From assembly GCF_001854865.1 (NCBI RefSeq), contig NZ_MDDW01000001.1:398072-414792 (forward strand): a DNA stretch of 16,721 nucleotides. The letters are read 5' to 3'. The stretch's first letter is position 1. Each line of letters begins with the position of its first letter. This document shows positions 1 through 6,238 of this stretch, in pieces. The position numbers and the translations under genes were made by a program. Origin of the DNA: Rhizobium sp. LCM 4573. Lineage in GTDB: Bacteria > Pseudomonadota > Alphaproteobacteria > Rhizobiales > Rhizobiaceae. The notes under the pieces were generated by a model. That model saw only the letters and a list, made by a program, of their open reading frames with translations, had not been told where the DNA came from and made no database searches.

Positions 1-441
1 GATATCCGGATAGCGCTCCGCAAGCGAGGCGACATAGCGCCAATGCGTCGTCGCCCGGCGATTGCGAAGAAGGCCGGAAGCGGCAAGCACGGCGGCCCCC
101 GAACACAGCGACATGATGCGCGCGCCGCGCTCATGGGCTGATTGCAAGGCGGCGATCAGGGTTTCGGGAACCTCCGCGTCGATCGCCCGCCACCCCGGAA
201 CGACGATCAGATCTGCTTCGGTCATCGCTTCAAGTCCATGATCGACCAGGACGCTGAGCCCGCCCGCGGCCCTCAAGGGACCTGGCTCGATGCCGCAAAC
301 GGTATAGCGATACCAGCCCTCCCCCATTTCCGGGCGCGGCAGGCCGAAGACCTCGTAGGCGATGCCGAATTCGAAGGTACAGAGCCCGTCATAGGCCAGC
401 ACCGCGACACGGGGACCGGAAGGATTTGAAGCTTTTGGCAT
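1..441 (-). CDS. ftrA: GlxA/FtrA-type AraC-family transcriptional regulator, N-terminal part (gene cut by window edge)
   Basis: The reading frame is open from an ATG at 441 to position 1 (147 codons, no stop), so the gene continues beyond the left edge. The visible part is a DJ-1/PfpI (class I glutamine amidotransferase-like) sensor domain. It starts with a beta strand (VAVLAYDGL, residues 12-20), has the LIVVPGW strand at 78-84, and the nucleophile-elbow segment IMSLCSGAAVL with Cys113. It then reads ATTHWRY (130-136), a hallmark of the GlxA subgroup. In this family an AraC DNA-binding domain of about 100 residues follows; here it would lie outside the window. These proteins are cytoplasmic regulators whose ligand is usually unknown. 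The divergent rhodanese 93 bp away is the usual partner of regulators annotated FtrA and is the likely target. The family call is firm; the symbol rests on the neighbourhood. Confidence 0.88.
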   Translation of the reverse strand, partial: MPKASNPSGPRVAVLAYDGLCTFEFGIAYEVFGLPRPEMGEGWYRYTVCGIEPGPLRAAGGLSVLVDHGLEAMTEADLIVVPGWRAIDAEVPETLIAALQSAHERGARIMSLCSGAAVLAASGLLRNRRATTHWRYVASLAERYPDI

Positions 442-451
442 GATCTTTACG

Positions 452-465
452 ATAATCGTCATTAT
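452..465. promoter_or_regulatory. Possible operator in the regulator/rhodanese divergent region
   Basis: The 93-bp gap between the divergent regulator and rhodanese genes holds a small dyad, ATAAT-cgtc-ATTAT, overlapping a second one (CGATAATCG, 450-458). It is the only obvious symmetric element in the gap and sits close to the regulator start. Binding by the regulator is an inference from position only. Confidence 0.25.
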
Positions 466-534
466 GGCCAATTTCGCTTCGAACTAACATGAGGCACGGT
501 CACCGGCAACATCAAACCGGAAAGGAAACCACCG

Positions 535-942
535 ATGCCGAGCCCTGTTGCCGAGATATCCGCCTCCCCCGAAGCCGTTGCCGAACATTACGCAAGGAAG
601 CTCGCCTTCGAGACCGATTGCTGGGACGTTCACGCATCCTTGCAGGCTGGCCATTCGGATTTCGTGCTTCTCGACGTTCGTTCGCCGGCGCTGTTTGCAG
701 CCTCTCACATTCCGGGCGCCCTCAACCTGCCGCATGGAAAGATGACCGCGCACCGCATGTCGGAATGGCCGGCCGATACGCTCTTCGTCGTCTATTGCGC
801 CGGCCCCCATTGCAACGGCACCGACAAGGCGGCCTTGCGGCTCGCGCGTCTCGGCCTTTCCGTGAAGGTCATGATCGGCGGCATGACCGGCTGGGCAGAT
901 GAAGGCTTCGCCTTCGAAAGCGCGGCCGTTGCCGCCGAATGA
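535..942 (+). CDS. Single-domain rhodanese-like sulfurtransferase
   Basis: A 135-residue cytoplasmic protein made of one rhodanese fold. VLLDVRSPALFAASHIPGALNLPH (residues 44-67) is the standard N-terminal rhodanese signature. VVYCAGPHCNGTDKAA (85-100) is the active-site loop with the presumed persulfide-carrying Cys88. GGMTGW near residues 118-123 is the conserved C-terminal turn. A second Cys at 93 lies inside the loop, giving a loop unlike the plain CxxGxR type. The start is supported by GGAAAGGAAA about 8 bases upstream. It probably moves sulfane sulfur to thiol acceptors, but the acceptor is unknown. It is divergent from the GlxA/FtrA-type regulator, which probably controls it, and convergent with the oxidoreductase downstream, with a terminator in between. 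Confidence 0.92.
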   Translation: MPSPVAEISASPEAVAEHYARKLAFETDCWDVHASLQAGHSDFVLLDVRSPALFAASHIPGALNLPHGKMTAHRMSEWPADTLFVVYCAGPHCNGTDKAALRLARLGLSVKVMIGGMTGWADEGFAFESAAVAAE

Positions 943-948
943 CGATCT

Positions 949-980
949 CCGCTCCCGCCGGCAACGGCAGGAGCGGTTTC
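949..980 (+). terminator. Rho-independent terminator after the rhodanese gene
   Basis: CCGCTCC (949-955) pairs with GGAGCGG (970-976). An inner GCCG/CGGC pair closes on a GCAA tetraloop after one C-A mismatch, and TTTC follows. It lies just after the rhodanese stop and before the convergent oxidoreductase stop. The T-run is short, so it is stronger as a hairpin than as a classic terminator. Confidence 0.6.
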
Positions 981-987
981 CTGCGGC

Positions 988-2001
988 TCAGAACTCGATC
1001 ACGATCTTGCCGAAGGCGCCGCGCTCGAGATGCGCGAAGGCCTCGCGGACCTCATCGAAACGATAACGCCTGTCGATCACCGGCTTGAGTCCGATCGCAT
1101 CGACAGCACGAACGAAATCCTCGAGCGCCCGTCGATGCCCGACGGAGATTCCCTGAACCGTGGGAGATTTGAGAAGAAGCGGCACCGTCGGAGCGGATAT
1201 CTCGAGCCCTTCCAGCACGCCGATCACCGATACCCGCCCACCGACGGCGACCGCATCCAGCGACTGCGCGAACGCCGGCCCGCCGGCGATTTCGAGAATA
1301 TGGTCGGCCCCGTGATCGCCCGTCAGGTCAAGGAGACGCTCCACCCAGCCTTCCCGAGGAAGAAGATGATCCGCACCCAGCCTGCGGGCGCGCTCCAGCT
1401 TCTCGGCGCTCGACGAGGTGATGAAGACTTCCGCGCCATGTGCCCTGGCGATCTGCAGGCCGAAAAGCGCGACGCCTCCCGTGCCCTGGACGACGACCTT
1501 GTCGCCGGCCTTCAGCTTGCCTTGCTCGATCAGGGCGAACCAGGCTGTCAGGCCGGCGCAGGGCAGCGTGCTCGCCTCCGCCGCATCGAGCGAGCTGGGC
1601 GCGGCAACGAACCAATCCTGCGGAAACGTGACATATTCCGAAAGCACGCCGGGATAATAGCCGCCGAGCGTTTTGTAGGGCGGATTGCGCGCGTCCCCCA
1701 ATCCGCCGCCCTCGATGCGCCCAGGAGAGAAGGTCGTAATGACCCGGTCGCCCGGCTTGAAGCGCGTGACACCCGGCCCGACCGCTTCCACCACGCCCGT
1801 CATGTCCGAAGCCGGCACAAACGGGAATTTCAGCGGCAGGCCCATGCCGGTTTCCAGCACCAGCTTGTCGCGGTAGTTCAGCGATACGGCCTCGGTCCGC
1901 ACCAGGATTTCGTTGCTCGAAAGTTCGGCAATCTCGGCCTCGCGGATGCGGAAATCTTCCGGCCCGGTCGCGGCGATGCTCCACTGTCTTGCTGTTCTCA
2001 T
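988..2001 (-). CDS. MDR-superfamily NAD(P)-dependent alcohol dehydrogenase / quinone oxidoreductase-like protein
   Basis: A 337-residue cytoplasmic oxidoreductase. The N-terminal GroES-like catalytic domain includes SLNYRDKLVLETG (40-52), FVPASDMTGVVEAVGPGVTR (61-80) and GDRV (84-87). The Rossmann domain begins with the nucleotide-binding GTGGVALFGLQ (173-183), followed by GAEVFITSSSAEKLERARRLGADH, with Ser-Ser-Ser after the second strand favouring NADPH. The four-Cys structural zinc loop of classical alcohol dehydrogenases is absent, and the catalytic Cys position is replaced by N-Y-R-D. This places it with the zinc-independent quinone/enone reductase-like branch. AAGGAG lies 7 bases before the ATG. 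Substrate unknown. It is divergent from a LysR regulator (102-bp gap with a dyad), which probably controls it. Confidence 0.88.
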   Translation of the reverse strand: MRTARQWSIAATGPEDFRIREAEIAELSSNEILVRTEAVSLNYRDKLVLETGMGLPLKFPFVPASDMTGVVEAVGPGVTRFKPGDRVITTFSPGRIEGGGLGDARNPPYKTLGGYYPGVLSEYVTFPQDWFVAAPSSLDAAEASTLPCAGLTAWFALIEQGKLKAGDKVVVQGTGGVALFGLQIARAHGAEVFITSSSAEKLERARRLGADHLLPREGWVERLLDLTGDHGADHILEIAGGPAFAQSLDAVAVGGRVSVIGVLEGLEISAPTVPLLLKSPTVQGISVGHRRALEDFVRAVDAIGLKPVIDRRYRFDEVREAFAHLERGAFGKIVIEF

Positions 2002-2035
2002 CTCTTGCTCCTTGAGAGGAAATCGACGAGGCCAA

Positions 2036-2070
2036 CATATCGTTGAACATCATTCCGCAGTTGCGATATG
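2036..2070. promoter_or_regulatory. Candidate LysR operator between oxidoreductase and LysR genes
   Basis: A perfect 7-bp inverted repeat, CATATCG (2036-2042) and CGATATG (2064-2070), with a 21-bp spacer. It lies in the 102-bp divergent gap. Paired half-sites one to two helical turns apart are usual for LysR-type regulators. The right arm overlaps an upstream in-frame ATG at 2068, an argument against that ATG as the LysR start. Confidence 0.4.
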
Positions 2071-2103
2071 ATTTCTCCAATTTGGTTCCTTGGCGGATAC
2101 AAA

Positions 2104-3003
2104 ATGGAGCAGTTGAAGGGCATTGCGATCTTCGTGGAAACGGTCGAGGCAGGTGGCTTCTCCGCCGCCGCCAAGAAGCTGAACCTGACGCGTTCGGCGG
2201 TGGGCAAAACGATCGCCCGGCTCGAAGAGAGGCTGGGAGTGCGGCTTTTCCACCGTACAACGCGCAGCCAGAGCCTGACGGAAGAAGGCCGCTTCTTCTA
2301 TGAACGATGCCTGCGCGCGGTGGAGGAGATACGGCTCGGCGAGGCACTTCTGGAGTCGGGCCGCCGTGAGGTGCGCGGCAAGCTGCGCGTCACCATGCCT
2401 GTACTCTTCGGCCGCCATTGCGCCGCTCCCATTCTCACCGCTCTCCTCGATGAACATCCAGGCCTCGAACTCGACCTTGCCTTCAACGACCGCATTGTCG
2501 ATCTTGTCGAAGACGGTTTCGACTTCGCCATTCGCAACGGGCCATTGAAGGACAATCCGGACCTGACGGCACGCGTGATCGCCCGTCAGCGCATGACCGT
2601 CTGCGCCTCACCCGCCTATCTGGAAAAGCATGGCGTTCCACAAACGCTGGAAGACCTGGCTCATCATGAGGCGATCGTCTACCGGCGCGGCAATCAGGAC
2701 AGACCGTGGATTTTTCCGACCGAATCCGGTTCGGCGCGCGAGATCTTTCCAACATCCCGGCTGCGCCTCGATGACCTCGCCTCAATCGCCGATGCAGCCG
2801 TCGCCGGAAGAGGGCTCGCCTGGCTGACATGCTGGCTTGCCCGGGATCGGGTCGCATCCGGCGAACTGGTGCGCGTGCTTACCGATATTCCCGCGAACAT
2901 CTTCGAGGCCTACGCCGTCTGGCCGAAATCGCCCGTCATGCTGCCGAAGGTGCGGCTGGCGATCGATACGCTGGCGAAGGAACTCCCGCCCCTTATGGAA
3001 TAA
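2104..3003 (+). CDS. LysR-family transcriptional regulator (CrgA-like effector domain)
   Basis: A 299-residue LysR-type regulator from the ATG at 2104. The frame stays open to another ATG at 2068 (311 residues), but that one falls inside the candidate operator, and the family normally begins at MEQLKGIAIFVETVE. Residues 1-60 are the winged helix-turn-helix (GGFSAAAKKLNLTRSAVGKT, then LEERLGVRLFHRTTRS). The effector-binding PBP2 domain follows (GRHCAAPILTALLDEHPGLE, then VEDGFDFAIRNG), in the style of the CrgA/YafC group that often controls a divergent oxidoreductase. The target is most likely the adjacent MDR gene. The inducer is unknown. Transcription probably ends at the hairpin at 3019-3037. 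Confidence 0.9.
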   Translation: MEQLKGIAIFVETVEAGGFSAAAKKLNLTRSAVGKTIARLEERLGVRLFHRTTRSQSLTEEGRFFYERCLRAVEEIRLGEALLESGRREVRGKLRVTMPVLFGRHCAAPILTALLDEHPGLELDLAFNDRIVDLVEDGFDFAIRNGPLKDNPDLTARVIARQRMTVCASPAYLEKHGVPQTLEDLAHHEAIVYRRGNQDRPWIFPTESGSAREIFPTSRLRLDDLASIADAAVAGRGLAWLTCWLARDRVASGELVRVLTDIPANIFEAYAVWPKSPVMLPKVRLAIDTLAKELPPLME

Positions 3004-3011
3004 GGATCAGA

Positions 3012-3047
3012 ACAAAGAGGCCCGGCGACGCCGGGCCTTCTTCGTTC
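3012..3047. terminator. Bidirectional terminator between LysR and the small secreted protein
   Basis: An 8-bp GC-only stem, GGCCCGGC (3019-3026) with GCCGGGCC (3030-3037), on a 3-base loop. TTCTTCGTTCTT follows on the plus strand and TCTTTGTTC on the minus strand. It lies between two convergent genes, so it can serve both. Confidence 0.85.
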
Positions 3048-3063
3048 TTGATGCCATGCGTTT

Positions 3064-3294
3064 TTAGTTCGGGCGATTTGCGCCGTCGAAGAAATCGCCT
3101 CGATCGATCGTGACCTGCGTCTTCGAAGCGTCTGCCTCATGGACGATGCCGGCTGTGCTCATCCGGTCGATCGAAACAGAGGCGGCGGGAGCATTGGAAA
3201 CGCCTTCATAGTAGTCACCTTCGGCGAGGGCTGCGGTGGCGAAGGAAACCGAAGCGATGAAGGCTGCGGCGAGAGCGGAAGTGATCCTGGTCAT
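3064..3294 (-). CDS. Small secreted protein, DUF680-like, unknown function
   Basis: A 76-residue protein with a clear Sec signal peptide: MTRIT, then a hydrophobic stretch to about residue 20, then ALA before EGD (predicted cleavage 24/25). The mature part is about 52 residues, polar, without cysteines, and ends RGDFFDGANRPN. GAAAGGACC just upstream of the ATG is a good ribosome binding site. Small periplasmic proteins with a signal peptide, a Tyr-rich mature start (EGDYYEG) and an SVSID...I pattern are common in Rhizobiales and resemble DUF680; that assignment is from memory of the family style and is tentative. It has its own leader and shares a terminator with the LysR gene. No function can be given. 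Confidence 0.75.
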   Translation of the reverse strand: MTRITSALAAAFIASVSFATAALAEGDYYEGVSNAPAASVSIDRMSTAGIVHEADASKTQVTIDRGDFFDGANRPN

Positions 3295-3448
3295 TGGTCT
3301 GGTCCTTTCAGGTAGCGGAGCCCCGCGTTCGAAGGCTCCCTTCGTGTGCTTGATATTGAGTTCTGAAGCGCGTTACCGTGCTTTCGAGAGACAAAATGGG
3401 TCATCTCAGCGGCCGGTCATAGACCATGAGTTGCGCACGCAACGTTCA
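3295..3448 (-). promoter_or_regulatory. Leader/promoter region of the small secreted protein gene
   Basis: The non-coding stretch upstream of the small secreted protein. It includes an inverted repeat GGAGCC (3317-3322) / GGCTCC (3334-3339) that would fold in the 5' leader about 20 bases before the start codon. No sure -35/-10 pair can be named. Confidence 0.3.
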
Positions 3449-3480
3449 ATAAAAATGAACGAATTTAATTTTCTCGTTCA
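3449..3480 (-). terminator. Probable terminator of yeiE
   Basis: Read on the minus strand, TGAACGA (3480-3474) pairs with TCGTTCA (3462-3456) across an 11-base AT-rich loop, and TTTTTATT follows directly. It lies 24 bases after the yeiE stop. The stem is AT-rich but the U-run is good. A further GTTCA half-site at 3444-3448 means a protein-binding role cannot be excluded. Confidence 0.55.
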
Positions 3481-3503
3481 CAACGCAAGCGACTAAGAAC
3501 CGG

Positions 3504-4397
3504 TCAGGTCTCGTTCTCCGGCTCGCCCAGGAGATCCAGCATTGCCCTCAGTGCGCGAGTGACATGCCGTTCCGCGTGATGGAGCGTCGAAAACTCGCGC
3601 GACGGCATGGGGAAATCCGCCACATGCAGCTTGCCCGCAAGTGAGTGGAACTGGGTAGCCCGGCTGGAGAGGACGGTCGCGCTGAGGCCCGCTTCGACCG
3701 CGGCGATCGCCGCCTCGTTGGAAGGCATTTCCAGAACCACCGAAAGCTCTAAGGGATCGATGCCCAGCATCGAAAGCTCCGCCTCGAAGGCAGCGCGCGT
3801 ACCGGAGCCCTTCTCGCGCATGATCCAGCTCGTCTCGGCGAGATTGCTGGAAACTATCCGGCGACCGTCCGCCCATGGATGGCGGCTGCCGACCACCAGC
3901 ACCAATCGGTCCTCTGCCACCTTGCGGCGCTTGAGCCCCGCCAGGAACACCTCGCCCTCCACCACGGCAAGTTCGGCTTCGCCCGACAGAACGGCCTGCG
4001 CGGCACTCTGGGTATTGCCGACCGTCAGCCGCACATCCACGCGCGGAAATCGCTCATGATAGGTGACGAGGCGCGAAGGGAGCCAATAGCTTGCGACCGT
4101 CTGGCTGGCATAGACCCTTAAAAGCCCGGAGGCCGAGCCGCCGAGATCGGCAAGCAGGCCCTCGGCCGCGCGCGCCCGCTCCAGGATGGCCTTGGCTTCC
4201 GGCACGAAGAGCTTGCCCGTTTCCGTCAGCTCGATCCTCCGCCCGATCCGGTCGAAGAGGGTCACTGCGTGGCGCGCCTCCAGCGTCGAAATCGCCGCGC
4301 TAACGGCCGATTGCGTGAGGTTGAGCGCCTGCGCCGCCTTCGTGACGTGCTGGCGTTCGGCGACCTCCAGGAAAATGCGCAATTGTTCCAGGGTCAT
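3504..4397 (-). CDS. yeiE: LysR-family regulator, YeiE type
   Basis: A 297-residue LysR regulator from the ATG at 4397 (MTLEQLRIFLEVAERQHVTK). The frame extends to 4499, but that extension would cross the candidate operator and has no family counterpart. The N-terminal helix-turn-helix is AAQALNLTQSAVSAAISTLE; residues from about 90 onward are the PBP2 effector domain of the CysB/CbbR-like group (SQTVASYWLPSRLVTYHERF, then MREKGSGTRAAFE). It is divergent from yeiH, the same arrangement as yeiE/yeiH in enterobacteria, which supports the name. YeiE has been linked to sulfite sensing in enterobacteria; that the same ligand applies here is an inference. It probably regulates yeiH and itself through the palindrome at 4411-4429. 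Confidence 0.88.
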   Translation of the reverse strand: MTLEQLRIFLEVAERQHVTKAAQALNLTQSAVSAAISTLEARHAVTLFDRIGRRIELTETGKLFVPEAKAILERARAAEGLLADLGGSASGLLRVYASQTVASYWLPSRLVTYHERFPRVDVRLTVGNTQSAAQAVLSGEAELAVVEGEVFLAGLKRRKVAEDRLVLVVGSRHPWADGRRIVSSNLAETSWIMREKGSGTRAAFEAELSMLGIDPLELSVVLEMPSNEAAIAAVEAGLSATVLSSRATQFHSLAGKLHVADFPMPSREFSTLHHAERHVTRALRAMLDLLGEPENET

Positions 4398-4410
4398 GCC
4401 ACGATCCCAT

Positions 4411-4429
4411 CGTTCGAGTGAATCGAACG
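4411..4429. promoter_or_regulatory. Candidate YeiE operator
   Basis: A perfect 7-bp inverted repeat, CGTTCGA (4411-4417) and TCGAACG (4423-4429), with a 5-bp spacer. Its core fits the LysR T-N11-A rule with dyad symmetry (T4414 to A4426). It sits 14 bases upstream of the yeiE start, inside the 116-bp yeiE/yeiH divergent gap, as expected for an autoregulatory site. Confidence 0.5.
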
Positions 4430-4513
4430 ATACCACAAAACTTATGAATTGGATTTGTTGTTCTGGAAAATGGAGGATGATTTTCGACAGATAACGCATT
4501 TCAAAGAACGATC

Positions 4514-5554
4514 ATGACGCATATCACCCCTTCAGCAGAAAAGGCAAAAGCTTCCTCCCCTTCCCTTCTCGCCGGAATTCCCGAGCTTCTACCAGGTCTC
4601 GCCCTTACCGCCGCCATCGCAACGGCGGCCGTCATTACGCGAAACCTGACAGGTTGGGCAGCGCTCAGCCCGCTCATCCTGTCCATCATCCTCGGAATGG
4701 CGACCCGCAATCTCTTCACCGTGTCGGCCACTTTGGAATCGGGGATCGCGTTTTCGCTGCGCCGCCTGCTGCGGCTCGGCATCGTTCTGCTCGGCCTTCA
4801 GGTGACGGTCGGCCAGGTGCTTTCGCTCGGGGGCGCGGGGCTCGCAATGGTGGCCCTCACCCTCGCCGTCACCTTTGTCGCCATCCGCGCGGCCGGGCGT
4901 GCGCTGGGCGTCGAGAGGGAGCTTGTGGATCTGATCGCCGCCGGCACCTCCGTCTGCGGCGCTTCCGCGGTGATCGCCACCAATACCGTCGTGCGCGGGC
5001 GCCAGGAGCACGTCGCCTATGCGATCGCCTGCGTGACGCTGTTCGGCTGCCTTTCGATGTTCACCTACCCGCTGCTCACAGCACCGCTTTCGCTCGACGC
5101 GCGCGCCTACGGTCTCTGGAGCGGCGCGACCATCCACGAGGTGGCGCAGGTAGTGGCGGCCTCCTTCCAGGCCGGAGATGCAGCCGGCACGTTCGGCACG
5201 ATATCCAAGCTGGCGCGGGTCGCCATGCTGGCGCCGCTCGTCATGGTTCTCGCAGTCGCTGTGCGCGCCCGTCAAGGCGGCGCCTCCAAGGCGTCCGCTC
5301 CCATGCCCTGGTTCGTGCTCGGCTTCATCGCCATGATGCTGGTGAACAGCGCATTCGACATTCCGAGGGATGTAAACGCCACGCTTGCTCTCGCGAATAC
5401 CTTCCTGCTGTCGATGGCACTTGCCGCGATGGGCCTGCAGACCGATATCCGCAAACTGAAGGCCGAAGGCTGGCGGCCGCTGGCGCTCGGCGCCTTCGGC
5501 TGGCTGTTCATCTCGGCTTTCGGCTTTGCAATGCTGCGGCTGTTCGGATTTTGA
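4514..5554 (+). CDS. yeiH: YeiH-family putative sulfate/sulfite exporter, inner-membrane protein
   Basis: A 346-residue polytopic membrane protein with roughly ten hydrophobic segments (first about residues 28-42, last about 326-343). Its length is close to the usual 340-350 of the UPF0324/YeiH family. The family landmarks are visible: SPLILSIILGMATRN, GIVLLGLQVT, the loop GTSVCGASAVIATNTVV with its conserved Cys, and GATIHEVAQVVAAS. The family is annotated as putative sulfate exporter; direct transport evidence is thin, so the substrate is uncertain. The ribosome binding site is weak (AAAGAACG). It is divergent from the yeiE regulator and convergent with the broken vapC, only 6 bp away, so its transcript must read into or stop within vapC. 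Confidence 0.9.
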   Translation: MTHITPSAEKAKASSPSLLAGIPELLPGLALTAAIATAAVITRNLTGWAALSPLILSIILGMATRNLFTVSATLESGIAFSLRRLLRLGIVLLGLQVTVGQVLSLGGAGLAMVALTLAVTFVAIRAAGRALGVERELVDLIAAGTSVCGASAVIATNTVVRGRQEHVAYAIACVTLFGCLSMFTYPLLTAPLSLDARAYGLWSGATIHEVAQVVAASFQAGDAAGTFGTISKLARVAMLAPLVMVLAVAVRARQGGASKASAPMPWFVLGFIAMMLVNSAFDIPRDVNATLALANTFLLSMALAAMGLQTDIRKLKAEGWRPLALGAFGWLFISAFGFAMLRLFGF

Positions 5555-5560
5555 GGGTTT

Positions 5561-5946
5561 TTACCAGCTTTCGACCCGAAGCTCCGCCACACGCTGAAAC
5601 TCCCTGACATTATGGGTTATCAGCACCAGATCACGGGCTCGGGCCTGACCGGCGATCAGCACGTCATAAGGCCCGATCGGCAACCCGCTCTGGCGAGTTG
5701 GGCGCGGATTTCACCTGCTGAACGCGCGTCCTCCCGGTCGAATTCGACCGTTTCGAAACGCAGTTCTTCGACGCGTCCGAGGTTGGCGGCCACCCGCTGG
5801 CTTTTGAACGCTCCGTAGAACAATTCGTGCAGGACGATGGCCGACAGGCCGAAGTCCTCCGGACGATGTTCTTTCATGCGCCGGATAAAGCTTTGATCTC
5901 CCTTGAGAAGGGCGATGACGGCGTTGATGTCCAGCAAGAACTTCAC
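5561..5946 (-). pseudogene. vapC: VapC-type PIN-domain toxin, broken by a -1 frameshift
   Basis: Translation starts at GTG 5946, overlapping the vapB stop as GTGA. It runs through a normal PIN-domain N-terminus: LLDINAVIAL with Asp6, and LSAIVLHELFYG with Glu41, two of the acidic metal ligands. The frame shifts after residue 88 near 5680-5685 and ends early at 5656 (96 residues, tail CRSGLMTC). The next frame carries on without a gap as PIGPYDVLIAGQARARD, then LVLITHNVREFQRV, to a TAA at 5561. That is the missing PIN C-terminus with the third acidic residue (in YDVLIAG). Adding one base restores about 128 residues, the usual VapC length. The truncated product lacks a catalytic Asp and is probably an inactive ribonuclease. 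A sequencing error at CAACCC is the main alternative. Confidence 0.85.
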
Positions 5947-6185
5947 TCGAAAACATCCAAGCCGGAACGCTGCTGATCTGCCGGTCGCTCGGTCGCAGCC
6001 TCGGCGAAATCACTGTCGACATCGCCCACGACCTCGTCGAGCCAGCTCCAATCGTTAGCGATCGGCTCGAGGATCACGGCATTGCCATGCCGGCGGATTC
6101 GAACCTCGTCGGCTTCGAACCGAAAATCTTTCGGCAGACGCACTGCTTGTGATCGCCCGGACCAGAAGATCTTTGCAGTATTCAT
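5943..6185 (-). CDS. vapB: VapB-type antitoxin (AbrB/SpoVT fold)
   Basis: An 80-residue antitoxin from the ATG at 6185, chosen because GAGGAGG lies 7 bases upstream; the open frame continues to 6428 without family resemblance. The N-terminus MNTAKIFWSGRSQAVRLPKD is the swapped-hairpin DNA-binding domain of VapB proteins (residues 1-45, ending NAVILEP). The C-terminal 35 residues are acidic and Trp-containing (DWSWLDEVVGDVDSDF), the part that would wrap the toxin active site. It overlaps vapC by four bases (GTGA), the usual translational coupling. It should repress its own promoter through the inverted repeat at 6199-6227. Since the toxin is frameshifted, it may persist as an orphan antitoxin. 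Confidence 0.9.
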   Translation of the reverse strand: MNTAKIFWSGRSQAVRLPKDFRFEADEVRIRRHGNAVILEPIANDWSWLDEVVGDVDSDFAEAATERPADQQRSGLDVFE

Positions 6186-6198
6186 GCTGGCCTCCTCG

Positions 6199-6227
6199 AA
6201 AGGTATATACCAAAAGCATATACCTTT
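6199..6227 (-). promoter_or_regulatory. vapBC operator/promoter palindrome
   Basis: A perfect 10-bp inverted repeat, AAAGGTATAT (6199-6208) and ATATACCTTT (6218-6227), with a 9-bp spacer. The left half overlaps a second palindrome, GGTATATACC (6202-6211). It lies 14 bases upstream of the vapB ATG. AT-rich paired palindromes at this place are the usual VapB/VapBC autorepression site, and ATATAC can double as a -10 element. Confidence 0.75.
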
Positions 6228-6238
6228 GGTCGCCAATT

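Noticed and set aside
1030..2046. A 338-residue plus-strand frame opposite the oxidoreductase
   Set aside because: Antisense to a gene with clear MDR motifs; the sequence is Arg-rich without domains.
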